DNA from: Dokdonella_A sp044227025 | GTDB lineage: Bacteria; Pseudomonadota; Gammaproteobacteria; Xanthomonadales; Rhodanobacteraceae | DNA length: 64,000 nt | Direction: 5' to 3' | NCBI RefSeq assembly: GCF_044227025.1 | Contig: NZ_JBGAFX010000002.1 | Coordinates: 1 to 64,000 of the forward strand | Part shown: piece by piece, positions 47,016 through 55,263 of the stretch | How positions within the stretch are numbered: position 1 is the first letter of the stretch | Layout: the number at the start of each line of letters is the position of its first letter | Translations under genes and position numbers: made by a program | Notes under the pieces: generated by a model | The model's database searches: none | What the model was told of the DNA's origin: nothing | What the model saw: only the letters and a program-made list of their open reading frames with translations

Positions 47016-47262
47016 AAGTGCGGCCATGGATGGCCGCTTTTGTTTTCGCGATCAAGGAAGATCGCCTGAAGCTGTCCAAAGTGCGGCCATGCACGGCTGC
47101 TTTTGTTTTTCCCGATCAAGGAAGATCGCCTGAAGCTGTCCAAAGTGCGGCCATGCACGGCCGCTTTTGTTTTTCGCGATCAAGGAAGATCGCCTGAAGC
47201 TGTCCAAAAGTGCGGCCACGCACAGCCGCTTTTGTCGTTGCGATCATGGAAGATCGCTCGAG
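47016..47262. repeat. Four tandem 63-65 bp repeats, each with two hairpins, between scpA and scpB
   Basis: GTGCGGCC starts at 47018, 47081, 47145 and 47210. Each unit contains hairpin A, GCGGCC-ATGGAT-GGCCGC in copy 1, with loop ATGCAC in copies 2 and 3 and a weakened form in copy 4, followed by TTTTGTTTT. Hairpin B is GCGATC-AAGGAA-GATCGC, and GCCTGAAGCTGTCC follows. On the plus strand hairpin A plus T-run looks like an intrinsic terminator, opposite to scpA-scpB transcription. The array abuts the scpA stop: the last codons of scpA (GAT CTT CCA) read a fragment of hairpin B. Confidence 0.92.
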
Positions 47263-48183
47263 TCAATTTTGTGGAAGATCGCCTTGGTCGCCGGAATCGC
47301 CGTTTTCACCGGTGTCGCGGCCGCGCTGGCCGGATTCCGCGACGGCGAGCGATTTGACATAGATCGGCGCCAGTGATCCCTCCTGCACGATCTCGATCAA
47401 TTGTTCCTTGGCCAGTTCCAGCATCGCGAGGAAGGTCACGACCACGCCGCGGGTGCCTTCGCTGGCGTCGAACAGTTTCTCGAAGCGATGGAACTCGCCG
47501 TCGCCGAGCGTGTTCAGCACGTCGCTCATGCGGCTGCGCACATTGAGTGCATCGCGCTGGATCGCATGGTGGCCGTACAGCTCGGCCCGCTTCATCACGT
47601 CCTTGAGCGCCAGCAGCAGTTCGCGCAACTCGACCGGCGGCGGCAGGCGGACCACGTTGCGGTCGTCCACGACCACGTGTGCGATCGCGAAATCGCGCTC
47701 CTGGCGCGGCAGCGCCTCGATGTCCTCGGCCGCCTTCTTGAAGCGCTCGTACTCCTGCAGCCGGCGCACCAGCTCCGCGCGCGGATCGCCTTCGATGCCT
47801 TCCTCGGTCGGCGGTCGCGGCAGCAGCAGGCGCGACTTGATCTCGGCGAGGATCGCGGCCATGACCAGGTATTCGGCCGCGAGCTCCAGTTTCATCTCGT
47901 GCATCATCTCGATGTAGTCGACGTACTGGCGCGTGATCTCCGCGATCGGAATGTCGAGGATGTCGAGGTTCTGCCGGCGGATCAGGTACAGCAGCAGGTC
48001 GAGCGGCCCCTCGAATGCGTCGAGGATGACCTCGAGCGCATCCGGCGGGATGTACAGGTCCTGCGGGATTTCGAGCACGGGCTGGCCGCGCACGAGCGCG
48101 AGCGGGATCTCCTGCTGCTGCGGCACCTGCGGAAACGTGCTGGCCGGTATGTCTGGGCTGGGCTGTTCGGCGGTCTGGTTCAT
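47263..48183 (-). CDS. scpA: Segregation and condensation protein A
   Basis: A 306-residue kleisin. The N-terminal SMC-binding part contains AFEGPLDLLLYLIRRQNLDI and ITRQYVDYIEMMHEMKLELA. The C-terminal winged helix includes VVVTFLAMLELAKEQLIEIV. A 45-residue Pro/Gln-rich extension precedes the conserved domain. The last 20 residues are Asp/Gly-rich and run into the repeat array. It forms the SMC-ScpAB condensin with smc at 49219 and scpB downstream. Confidence 0.95.
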   Translation of the reverse strand: MNQTAEQPSPDIPASTFPQVPQQQEIPLALVRGQPVLEIPQDLYIPPDALEVILDAFEGPLDLLLYLIRRQNLDILDIPIAEITRQYVDYIEMMHEMKLELAAEYLVMAAILAEIKSRLLLPRPPTEEGIEGDPRAELVRRLQEYERFKKAAEDIEALPRQERDFAIAHVVVDDRNVVRLPPPVELRELLLALKDVMKRAELYGHHAIQRDALNVRSRMSDVLNTLGDGEFHRFEKLFDASEGTRGVVVTFLAMLELAKEQLIEIVQEGSLAPIYVKSLAVAESGQRGRDTGENGDSGDQGDLPQN

Positions 48184-48597
48184 GTGGATCCGATGATCCC
48201 GATCCCACGGCCATCCGGTGCCTCACGGCGCGGCGGGTCGTGCAACGATCACGGCGGTGCGGCGTGGCGCGCTCGGGGTTCCGATGGCGCGGCGGCCTGC
48301 AACGAAGGACGCCCGGATCCATACGGAACCCGGAGGTCGGCGATACCCTGTCAAAGGTCGGGAGGTGCCGGCAGGAAAGATCTCCGCGACGGCGCGCGCG
48401 GGACCCCGGCCTCTCGATTCGCCCCTAGGGTACGGGGAAATGCGCCTTTGCGCAAATGCTTGCGGCCGGATGCCTGCGGTTGCCCCCGCAGGAGCGCGCC
48501 GCGTGCGCGATTGGACGGGTGCGCCGCGGCTGGTGGCAGGGAGAAGCCACCCGGCGCTTCGGCTAACATAGACGTTTGTCCGCAGGATGCACTCCCG
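48184..48597. other. Intergenic stretch between divergent scpA and yciI
   Basis: This 414-bp region must hold promoters for scpA (minus) and yciI (plus). A small hairpin CTGCGG-TTGCCC-CCGCAG lies near 48474-48491. I see no RNA gene, no repeat family member and no credible protein; the frames that cross it are Arg/Pro-rich shadows. TAACAT near 48562 could be a weak -10 for yciI. Confidence 0.5.
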
Positions 48598-48897
48598 ATG
48601 TGGTACGCGATCGTCGGCACCGACGTCCCCGATTCGTTGCAGCGCCGCCTCGCGGCGCGTCCGGCGCACCTCGAGCGACTCAATCGCCTGCGCGACGAAG
48701 GACGGCTGATGCTGGCCGGTCCGTTCCCCGCGATCGACGCCGAGGACCCGGGTTCGGCCGGCTTCACCGGCAGCCTCATCATCGCCGAGTTCGACGACCT
48801 CGTCGCTGCGCGCGCATGGGCCGACGCCGATCCCTACATCGGCGCGGGCGTGTACGCCGACGTCAGCGTGCGACCATTCCGCCGGGTGGCGCCTTGA
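48598..48897 (+). CDS. yciI: YciI family protein
   Basis: A 99-residue ferredoxin-like fold protein. The start MWYAIVGTDVPDSLQRRL, then RPAHLERLNRLRDEGRLMLAG and ADADPYIGAGVYADVSVRPF match the YciI family, with the conserved His and Asp residues of its putative active site. Biochemical function is not settled. It ends 2 bp before bolA, and yciI-bolA is a conserved pair in this order. Confidence 0.92.
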   Translation: MWYAIVGTDVPDSLQRRLAARPAHLERLNRLRDEGRLMLAGPFPAIDAEDPGSAGFTGSLIIAEFDDLVAARAWADADPYIGAGVYADVSVRPFRRVAP

Positions 48898-48899
48898 GC

Positions 48900-49166
48900 A
48901 TGCGCGTGGAACAGATCCGCGAACGCCTCGTCGCCGCGCTCGCGCCGAGCGAGCTCGCAATCGAGGACGAGAGCCATCGCCACGCGGGTCATGCCGGTGC
49001 GCGCGACGGCCGCGGCCACTTCCGCGTACGCATCGTCAGCACCGCGTTCCGCGGCCAGCTGCCGCTGGCGCGCCATCGCGCGGTGTATGCCGCGCTCGGC
49101 GAATTGATGCAGACCGACATCCATGCGCTCGCGATCGACGCGCGCGCACCCGAAGAACTCCACTGA
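48900..49166 (+). CDS. bolA: BolA family protein
   Basis: An 88-residue BolA/IbaG-type protein (VEQIRERLVAALAPSELAIE, then DESHRHAGHAG, HFRVRIVSTAF and ALGELMQTDIHALAIDARAP). The His in ESHRHAG and the conserved C-terminal helix are those used with monothiol glutaredoxins to bind [2Fe-2S] clusters. It is co-transcribed with yciI and followed 52 bp later by smc. Confidence 0.94.
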   Translation: MRVEQIRERLVAALAPSELAIEDESHRHAGHAGARDGRGHFRVRIVSTAFRGQLPLARHRAVYAALGELMQTDIHALAIDARAPEELH

Positions 49167-49218
49167 ACGAAGATCCGCACGCGCTCCGGCGCGACCGCGT
49201 CACCGAGGTAATCGCTGC

Positions 49219-52200
49219 ATGCGTCTGACTACGATCAAGCTGGCCGGATTCAAGTCGTTCGTCGACCCGACCACGCTGCACTTCCCGACCAACATGACGG
49301 GCGTGGTCGGTCCGAACGGTTGCGGCAAGTCGAACATCATCGACGCGATCCGCTGGGTCATGGGCGAAAGCGCAGCGAGCCGGTTGCGCGGCGACGCGCT
49401 TACCGACGTTATCTTCTCGGGTTCCAGCGGTCGCAAGCCGGTCGGCAGCGCGATGGTTGAACTGCTGTTCGACAATTCCGATGGCCTGATCGTCGGCGAG
49501 TACGCGAGCTACAACGAGATCTCCGTCAAGCGCGTGGTCAGCCGCGACGGCCAGTCGCAGTACTTCCTCAACGGCGTTCGCTGCCGCCGCCGCGACATCA
49601 CCGACATCTTCCTCGGCACCGGCCTCGGCCCGCGCAGCTACTCGATCATCGAGCAGGGCATGATCTCGGAGATCGTCGAGGCCGATCCCGAGCAGTTGCG
49701 CAATCACCTCGAAGAAGCGGCCGGCATCTCCAAGTACAAGGAGCGCCGCAAGGAGACCGAGAGCCGCATCAAGGCGACGCGCGAAAACCTCGACCGCGTG
49801 CGCGACGTGCGCGACGAGGTCGACAAGCAGCTCGAACACCTCAATCGCCAGGCGAAAACCGCCGAGCGCTGGCAGAGGCTCAAGGAAGAACAGAAGAAGA
49901 AGGAAGCCGAGGTCAAGGCGCTCGGCCTGCGCGGCGCGCAAGCCGATCTCGACCGCCACTCGGCCGCGTTGCGCAAGGCGGAACTGGCGATCGAGCAGCA
50001 GCTTGCCGAACAGCGCCACACCGAGGCCGCGCTCGAGACCGGGCGCGAGAAACACGCCGGCGCGGTCGAGCACATGAACGCCGTGCAGGCCGAGGTGTAC
50101 AAGGTCGGCGCCGAGATCGCGCGCGTCGAGCAGCAGATCCAGCACAGCAGGGAACTGGCCGAGCAGCTGGAACGCGCGCGCCACGAAACCGAGCGCGCGC
50201 ACGCCGAACTGGCCGAGCACATCGCCGGCGACCGCCAGCGCTTCGAGGAACTCGGCGCATTGCTCGCCGACGCCGAACCGCAACTGGCGACCCTGCGCGA
50301 TGCCGACGAAGCCGCCGCCGAAGCGTTGCGCGCGAGCGAGCAGCAGCTGTCGGACTGGCAGGCGCAGTGGGACCAGCACTCGCTGTCGACCTCGCAGGCG
50401 GGGCAGGCGGCCGAGATCGAGCGCACCCGCCTCGACTATCTCGACAAGCAACTGCTCGCCACCGACCAGCGTCGCGCCACGCTCGAAGCGGAACGCGCCG
50501 CCGCGAACATCGACGAGCTTGGCAAGGCGCTCGGCGCGCTCGATGCCGAGCACGCGACCTTGCGCGAGCAGGTCGAGATGCACACCACGTCGCTGGAAGA
50601 ACGCCGCCACGCGGCCGAAGCCGCGCTCGAACTCGAACGTACAACGCAGACGATGCTGAGCGGAAAGCGCGGCGAGCTGGAGAAGCTGCGCGGTCGCCTC
50701 GGCTCGCTCGAGACGCTGCAGCACGCTGCGCTCGGCGAGGGCGGTGCAGCCAAGACATGGCTCGACAAGCTCGGTCTCGGCGGCGCACGCCGCCTCGGCG
50801 AGGCGCTGCAGGTCGATGCCGGCTGGGAGCGCGCGGTCGAATCCGTGCTCGACGGCTGGCTCGAAGCGGTGCTGGTGGACGATCCGTCCGCGCTGATCGA
50901 TGACCTCGGCTCGCTCGGCGAAGCCGACCTCGTGCTGCTGCGTGCCGCAGACGGTTCCGACGCGCATGCCGGCACGCTTGCCGCGCATGTGCGTGGACCA
51001 GCGGCGGCGCGTGCCATGCTCGCACGCGTCCGCGTTGCCGGCGATCTCGCCGCAGCGCGTGCGCAGGCCGCACAGATCGCGCCCGGCGAATCGATCGTAA
51101 CCGCCGACGGCGAATGGTTCGGGCACGGTTTCCTGCGCGTGCAGCGCGGCGCCGGAGCCCAGGTCGGCGTGCTTGCGCGTGAACGCGAGATCCGCGAGCT
51201 CGGCGAGCGCATCGCTGCGCTCGAAGCCGAGATCGATGCGCATGCCGAGGCACTCGACCGCGGCAAGCTCGAACGCATCGACGCGGATCGCGCGCGCGAG
51301 GATGCACAGCGTGATCTGTACACCGCGCATCGCCGCCTGGCCGAAGTCGGCGGCCAGCTGCAGAGCCAGCGCGGCCGCATCGACAGCGCGCACGAGCGCC
51401 TGAACCGCGTCGCGGCCGAACTCGAGGAAGTCCACGCCAAGCTCGAAACCGATCGCGAGCAGGCGCGCGAGGCGCGCGGCCGTCTGGAAACCGCGATCAG
51501 CCACATGAGCGAGCTCGAACAGCATCGCCTCGCGCTCGACGGCGAGCGCCGCAAGCTGCTCGAGGCGCGCGAGGAAGCGCGCATGAACGCGCGCGAGGCA
51601 CGCGATGCCGCGCACCAGGTCGCGTTGTCGACCGAGTCGCGGCGGACCGCGGTCGCCGCGCTGGAGCAGTCGCTGCAGCGCATGCACGGCCAGCTCGCGC
51701 AATTCGAAACGCGCCGCAGCGAGATCGCCTCGCGCCTGCTTTCGAGCAACGATCCGCTGGCCGGCCTCGAGGGCGAACGCCAGACCTACCTGAACCAGCG
51801 CCTGCAGGTGGATCGCCAGATGGTCGAGGCGCGTCAGGCACAGCAGGAGCAGGAAGCCGAACTGCGTCGCCTCGAACAGGAACGCCACCGGTTCGAGCAG
51901 GGCCTGCAGGAACAGCGCGAGGAAGTCTCGCAGCTGCGCCTGCGCGAGCAGGAGCATCGCCTGCACGCGCAGGCGCTGAGCGCCGCAATTGTCGAGGCCG
52001 GCTTCGAATACGAGACGCTGATCGCGACCCTGCCGGGCGAAGCCGATGCAAGCCAATGGCAGAGCGACCTCGGCGAACTCGAACAGAAGATCCGCCGCCT
52101 CGAACCGGTCAACCTCGCCGCGATCCAGGAATACGAGGAACAGTCGCAGCGCAAGACCTACCTCGACGCCCAGCTGACCGACCTCGGCACCGCGCTGGAG

Positions 52201-52716
52201 ACGCTCGAAGGCGCGATCAAGAAGATCGACAAGGAAACGCGCTCGCGCTTCAAGGAGACGTTCGACCGCGTCAACACCGGCGTGCAGGAGCTGTTCCCCC
52301 GCCTGTTCGGCGGCGGCCACGCGCACCTCGAGCTCACCGGAGACGACCTGCTCTCGACCGGCGTGACGATCATGGCTCGACCGCCCGGCAAGCGCGTCAG
52401 CTCGATCTCGCTGCTGTCCGGCGGCGAGAAGGCGATGACCGCGGTGGCGATGGTGTTCTCGATCTTCCGGTTGAATCCGGCGCCGTTCTGCCTGCTCGAC
52501 GAGGTCGATGCTCCACTCGACGAAGCGAATGTCGGCCGCTTCTCCTCGCTCGTTTCGGAAATGAGCGAACAGGTGCAGTTCATCTTCGTCACCCACAACA
52601 AGGCGACGATGGAAGCGGCCAAGCAATTGTGCGGTGTAACCATGCGCGAACCGGGGGTTTCGCGACTGGTGCAGGTCGACCTCGCCGAAGCGGCTAAACT
52701 TGCAGGCGCGGCCTGA
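49219..52716 (+). CDS. smc: Chromosome segregation protein SMC
   Basis: A 1165-residue SMC ATPase. Walker A is GVVGPNGCGKSNIIDAIRWV (about residues 30-45). Two long coiled coils rich in Glu/Arg/Ala flank a hinge at about 500-660 (GAARRLGEALQVDAGWERAV starts it). The C-terminal head has the signature LLSGGEKAMTAVAMVFSIF (about 1065) and Walker B FCLLDEVDAPLDEANV (about 1089). The start at MRLTTIKLAGFKSF is clear. It acts with ScpA and ScpB encoded nearby to compact and segregate the chromosome. Confidence 0.97.
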   Translation: MRLTTIKLAGFKSFVDPTTLHFPTNMTGVVGPNGCGKSNIIDAIRWVMGESAASRLRGDALTDVIFSGSSGRKPVGSAMVELLFDNSDGLIVGEYASYNEISVKRVVSRDGQSQYFLNGVRCRRRDITDIFLGTGLGPRSYSIIEQGMISEIVEADPEQLRNHLEEAAGISKYKERRKETESRIKATRENLDRVRDVRDEVDKQLEHLNRQAKTAERWQRLKEEQKKKEAEVKALGLRGAQADLDRHSAALRKAELAIEQQLAEQRHTEAALETGREKHAGAVEHMNAVQAEVYKVGAEIARVEQQIQHSRELAEQLERARHETERAHAELAEHIAGDRQRFEELGALLADAEPQLATLRDADEAAAEALRASEQQLSDWQAQWDQHSLSTSQAGQAAEIERTRLDYLDKQLLATDQRRATLEAERAAANIDELGKALGALDAEHATLREQVEMHTTSLEERRHAAEAALELERTTQTMLSGKRGELEKLRGRLGSLETLQHAALGEGGAAKTWLDKLGLGGARRLGEALQVDAGWERAVESVLDGWLEAVLVDDPSALIDDLGSLGEADLVLLRAADGSDAHAGTLAAHVRGPAAARAMLARVRVAGDLAAARAQAAQIAPGESIVTADGEWFGHGFLRVQRGAGAQVGVLAREREIRELGERIAALEAEIDAHAEALDRGKLERIDADRAREDAQRDLYTAHRRLAEVGGQLQSQRGRIDSAHERLNRVAAELEEVHAKLETDREQAREARGRLETAISHMSELEQHRLALDGERRKLLEAREEARMNAREARDAAHQVALSTESRRTAVAALEQSLQRMHGQLAQFETRRSEIASRLLSSNDPLAGLEGERQTYLNQRLQVDRQMVEARQAQQEQEAELRRLEQERHRFEQGLQEQREEVSQLRLREQEHRLHAQALSAAIVEAGFEYETLIATLPGEADASQWQSDLGELEQKIRRLEPVNLAAIQEYEEQSQRKTYLDAQLTDLGTALETLEGAIKKIDKETRSRFKETFDRVNTGVQELFPRLFGGGHAHLELTGDDLLSTGVTIMARPPGKRVSSISLLSGGEKAMTAVAMVFSIFRLNPAPFCLLDEVDAPLDEANVGRFSSLVSEMSEQVQFIFVTHNKATMEAAKQLCGVTMREPGVSRLVQVDLAEAAKLAGAA

Positions 52717-52750
52717 CCGCGGCGCCCCTCAACGACACAAGGCGAGCATC

Positions 52751-53485
52751 ATGGAATGGAACGCGTCCGTCGGCATCCCGCTCATCGTCCTCGGTGCGAT
52801 CGTGCTCCTGCTGATCTACGTGTTCGGCCGACCGAGGAAGCCCGAGCAGGGCGAGCGTCGTCCGGCGCGGCGCAGCGGCGGTGAGCAGGAACGCGTCGAA
52901 CCGACTTTCAGCGACCCCGACGCGCTGCCGACGCAGGGCGAGCTCGACGTCTCGCAGGTCGACTCGTTCGACGCCCGCGACATCCCGCCGAGCGTGCGCA
53001 GCGCCGCGCGATCGGCCGTCGGCAAGCGTCCCGAACAGTCGATCGAACGCATCGTCACCCTGTTCGTCGCCGCGCGTGCAGGCGACCTGCTCGCCGGCCC
53101 CGACGTCGTCGTCGCCGCCGAGAAGGCCGGCCTTGAATTCGGCGACATGGGCATCTTCCACCGCCTGGTGCTCGGCAAGAAGGCTGACGGCCCGGTGTTC
53201 TCGATGGCCAACATGGTCAAGCCCGGCAACTTCGACATGGCCCAGCTCGACAGCGTGCGCACGCCCGGCGTGACCCTGTTCATGACCTTGCCCGGCCCGC
53301 TGCCGGCGCTCGATGCGTGGGAAATGCTGCTGCCGACCGCACAGCGCCTCGCCGAACTGCTCGACGCACAGGTCCTAGACGAAGGCCGCAATGCGCTCGG
53401 TCGCCAGCGCATCGCGCACATCCGCGACGAACTGCGTGCATGGGATCGCCAGCAGGAGCGCAACCAGATCCGTCCGGGGCGGTAA
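52751..53485 (+). CDS. zipA: Cell division protein ZipA
   Basis: A 244-residue protein with an N-terminal membrane helix (GIPLIVLGAIVLLLIYVFG), a charged linker, and a C-terminal FtsZ-binding domain (IVTLFVAARAGDLLAGPDVV, GDMGIFHRLVLGKKADGPVF and PGPLPALDAWEMLLPTAQRL). It anchors FtsZ at the division site. It follows smc by 34 bp. In relatives ligA usually follows zipA; here it does not, and two unrecognised genes of lower GC stand in its place. Confidence 0.95.
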   Translation: MEWNASVGIPLIVLGAIVLLLIYVFGRPRKPEQGERRPARRSGGEQERVEPTFSDPDALPTQGELDVSQVDSFDARDIPPSVRSAARSAVGKRPEQSIERIVTLFVAARAGDLLAGPDVVVAAEKAGLEFGDMGIFHRLVLGKKADGPVFSMANMVKPGNFDMAQLDSVRTPGVTLFMTLPGPLPALDAWEMLLPTAQRLAELLDAQVLDEGRNALGRQRIAHIRDELRAWDRQQERNQIRPGR

Positions 53486-53535
53486 GGGCTGATCATCTCG
53501 CAATGCCGCGCCCGCAAGCCCGATGAGATGTATTG

Positions 53536-53928
53536 ATGAACGATGGCGACTGGAGGATGTTCTTTCGTGAAGCACGTCGTGTGCTTGGAAGAGGATCGTC
53601 GCTGCCGTGGGACAGCGAATCCTGGTGCGCGTGGACTACGTTTTCGAGTTTGGAGCACTGGCTGACGTACTGGACCTCGGGCTTTCCAGAGGAACATGAG
53701 TTGCTGGATACGACAACCATGGATGGCGGGACTTGGCGGCAGGCTTTTCAGTATCGCGAAATTGCACATGTTGTCGTTCCGGCGACGTTCTATTGGGAAC
53801 GGGTAGTCGACAGCCAATTCACCTGCGGTCGAAAGCATCAGGATATAGAAGCCCTCGCTCGCAATTTGAAGGAACTGGGCATTTCCCATCGCAAGACAGA
53901 TTTGATTCTCGAGATCAAGCTGTACTGA
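53536..53928 (+). CDS. Hypothetical protein in a lower-GC patch
   Basis: A 130-residue protein starting MNDGDWRMFFREARRVLGRG. It is rich in Trp and other aromatics (WDSESWCAWTTFSSLEHWL, FYWERVVDS) and ends DLILEIKLY. There is no signal peptide or membrane helix. I do not recognise it. Its base composition is clearly lower in GC than the flanking zipA and Cpx-like genes, suggesting recent acquisition. Size and composition would suit an immunity-type protein, but that is speculation. Confidence 0.6.
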   Translation: MNDGDWRMFFREARRVLGRGSSLPWDSESWCAWTTFSSLEHWLTYWTSGFPEEHELLDTTTMDGGTWRQAFQYREIAHVVVPATFYWERVVDSQFTCGRKHQDIEALARNLKELGISHRKTDLILEIKLY

Positions 53929-53930
53929 CC

Positions 53931-54413
53931 ATGCAGCGGACAGAGCGGCGGCCTACTTCCATTGGGCCGCAGATGCGATCTTTCTGCGTCAAGCACACCG
54001 GGATCATTTTGCTTCGGATGCGATCGCCAACGCCTGGTTTCTTCCGAAAACTGACGCGGGCATTGTTTCGGTTCTCCGATGCGATGGCCTGGTTCTTGTG
54101 GGGGTTGGCCGCCTTGAGCGCCGTTGGCGTGTTTCTCATCGATGTGGTGCCGCCTGGCCGATTCACGCTTGGCGAGCGCCTGCATGCCGCCATTCCTTGC
54201 CTCATCATTGCGATCGGAGCGTCCCTGCTTGCGCGTCGCCGCCTCGTGGGCTTGCCGCTGGTCATGCTGGTTCCACTGGTTCCGAGTGTCGACTCTCGTT
54301 TTTCGCTCATCTATGTCGCCTTGGCGCTGATCGTCTCCGGCTCGCCATTCGTCACGGCCTTCCTTTCGGTCTACCTACGAGCTGTCGCCAGCGCACGCCT
54401 GCGCGTGACGTGA
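53931..54413 (+). CDS. Hypothetical multi-pass membrane protein in a lower-GC patch
   Basis: A 160-residue protein starting 2 bp after the previous gene's stop. After a basic N-terminus of about 48 residues it has four hydrophobic segments (MAWFLWGLAALSAVGVFLI, AAIPCLIIAIGASLLA, VGLPLVMLVPLV and LIYVALALIVSGSPFVTAFL). The start may be internal, at MRSFCV or MRSPTP. No family is recognised. It forms a two-gene unit with the preceding gene. Confidence 0.5.
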   Translation: MQRTERRPTSIGPQMRSFCVKHTGIILLRMRSPTPGFFRKLTRALFRFSDAMAWFLWGLAALSAVGVFLIDVVPPGRFTLGERLHAAIPCLIIAIGASLLARRRLVGLPLVMLVPLVPSVDSRFSLIYVALALIVSGSPFVTAFLSVYLRAVASARLRVT

Positions 54414-54536
54414 TGCGAGCAATGGCATTGCTCCACGCGCGCGCTTCATAAATCTTTACCCACGCGACAAACGCCCCCAACCACCGACGAGCAGACTCCT
54501 CATCGGGCATTCGCCCTTTCCCAAGGAGTCCTGCTG

Positions 54537-55052
54537 ATGAATACCTCCAACAAGTCCACGCATCGCGTGCGCCCCCTGTTCAAGCGCCTCGCGGCGCTGG
54601 CGCTGGTCGTCGGTGTTGCCGTCACCGCCGGTGTCACCGCGATCGCGCACACCGCGGGAGGCGGTGGCTGGCATCACGGCGGCCGCGCCATGACGGCGGC
54701 CGACATGGATGCGCACGTCGATGAAATGCTGCAACACATCTACAGCGAGATCGACGTCACCGATGCGCAGAAGGCGCAGATCGATCCGCTCGTGAAGCAG
54801 GCGGTCGCCGAATGCGCGCCGTTGCACGAAAGGTTCCGTGCCGCGCACGTCGACATGCTCGCGCTGTTCGGCGCCGATCGCATCGACCGCGATGCGATCG
54901 AGCGCGTGCGCAGCGAGAACATGCGCCTCGCCGACGAGGTGACCCAGCGCGTCGCGCGGCTGGTCGGTGACGTCGCCGACGTCCTGACGCCGGAGCAGCG
55001 CAAGGCGCTGGTCGCGCGCATCACGCAGATGCACGCCGAAGCGCACGAGTGA
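54537..55052 (+). CDS. Spy/CpxP-like periplasmic protein
   Basis: A 171-residue protein with a signal-anchor-like N-terminus (LFKRLAALALVVGVAVTAGV). A His/Gly-rich segment (GGGGWHHGGRAM) precedes a helical domain containing VTDAQKAQIDPLVKQAV and LTPEQRKALVARI, the LTxxQ motif of the Spy/CpxP/ZraP group. These act as periplasmic chaperones or sensors for envelope or metal stress. GGAG precedes the start. A response regulator and histidine kinase follow, giving a Cpx-like module. Confidence 0.85.
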   Translation: MNTSNKSTHRVRPLFKRLAALALVVGVAVTAGVTAIAHTAGGGGWHHGGRAMTAADMDAHVDEMLQHIYSEIDVTDAQKAQIDPLVKQAVAECAPLHERFRAAHVDMLALFGADRIDRDAIERVRSENMRLADEVTQRVARLVGDVADVLTPEQRKALVARITQMHAEAHE

Positions 55053-55092
55053 TCGACCTGCCTCGCCAGCGCAAGCGCAAGCGCAGTTCGCT

Positions 55093-55235
55093 GGCAGGCT
55101 GTCGGGAAACAGCCTGCCAACGCGATCCATGGATGGATCGCTCGCGAGTCAACGCTGGGATCCGCTGATTCGGCGGACGCGAGTCCGGACATGCGCCGGA
55201 CTCGCTGATTCGGGAAAGCGCGGGATCGCGCTTTC
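55093..55235. repeat. Cluster of four hairpins between the Spy-like gene and the response regulator gene
   Basis: Four perfect inverted repeats lie in 143 bp. They are GGCAGGCTGT-CGGGAA-ACAGCCTGCC (55093-55118); GCGATCC-ATGGAT-GGATCGC (55122-55141); GCGAGTCCGG-7 nt-CCGGACTCGC (55179-55205); and GAAAGCGCG-GGAT-CGCGCTTTC (55214-55235). CGCTGATTCGG occurs twice between them. The second hairpin has the constant ATGGAT loop seen at 44.5, 47.0 and 61.7 kb. The cluster ends about 29 bp before the regulator ATG, so it is in the leader or intercistronic RNA. Confidence 0.9.
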
Positions 55236-55244
55236 TCGACATAC

Positions 55245-55253
55245 TGCTAGAGT
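55245..55253 (+). promoter_or_regulatory. Extended -10 just before the response regulator gene
   Basis: TGCTAGAGT (TAGAGT at 55248-55253) lies only 10 bp before the ATG at 55264. If used, the transcript would start about 4 nt before the ATG and would be almost leaderless. Confidence 0.25.
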
Positions 55254-55263
55254 GCCTGCCGAC

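Noticed and set aside
47016..47262. CRISPR array
   Set aside because: The 63-65 bp units are repeated in full without spacers and lie inside the scpA-scpB operon.
48223..48960. 245-residue minus-strand frame
   Set aside because: It overlaps yciI and bolA in antisense, and its remaining part is Arg/Pro-rich without coding character.
49036..52626. 1196-residue minus-strand frame
   Set aside because: It is antisense to smc, whose full domain set is clear. It is Leu/Ala/Arg-rich shadow coding typical of high-GC DNA.
54440..54470. CpxR box upstream of the Spy-like gene
   Set aside because: Only one GTAAA half-site is visible on the minus strand; the second repeat at the required spacing is missing.
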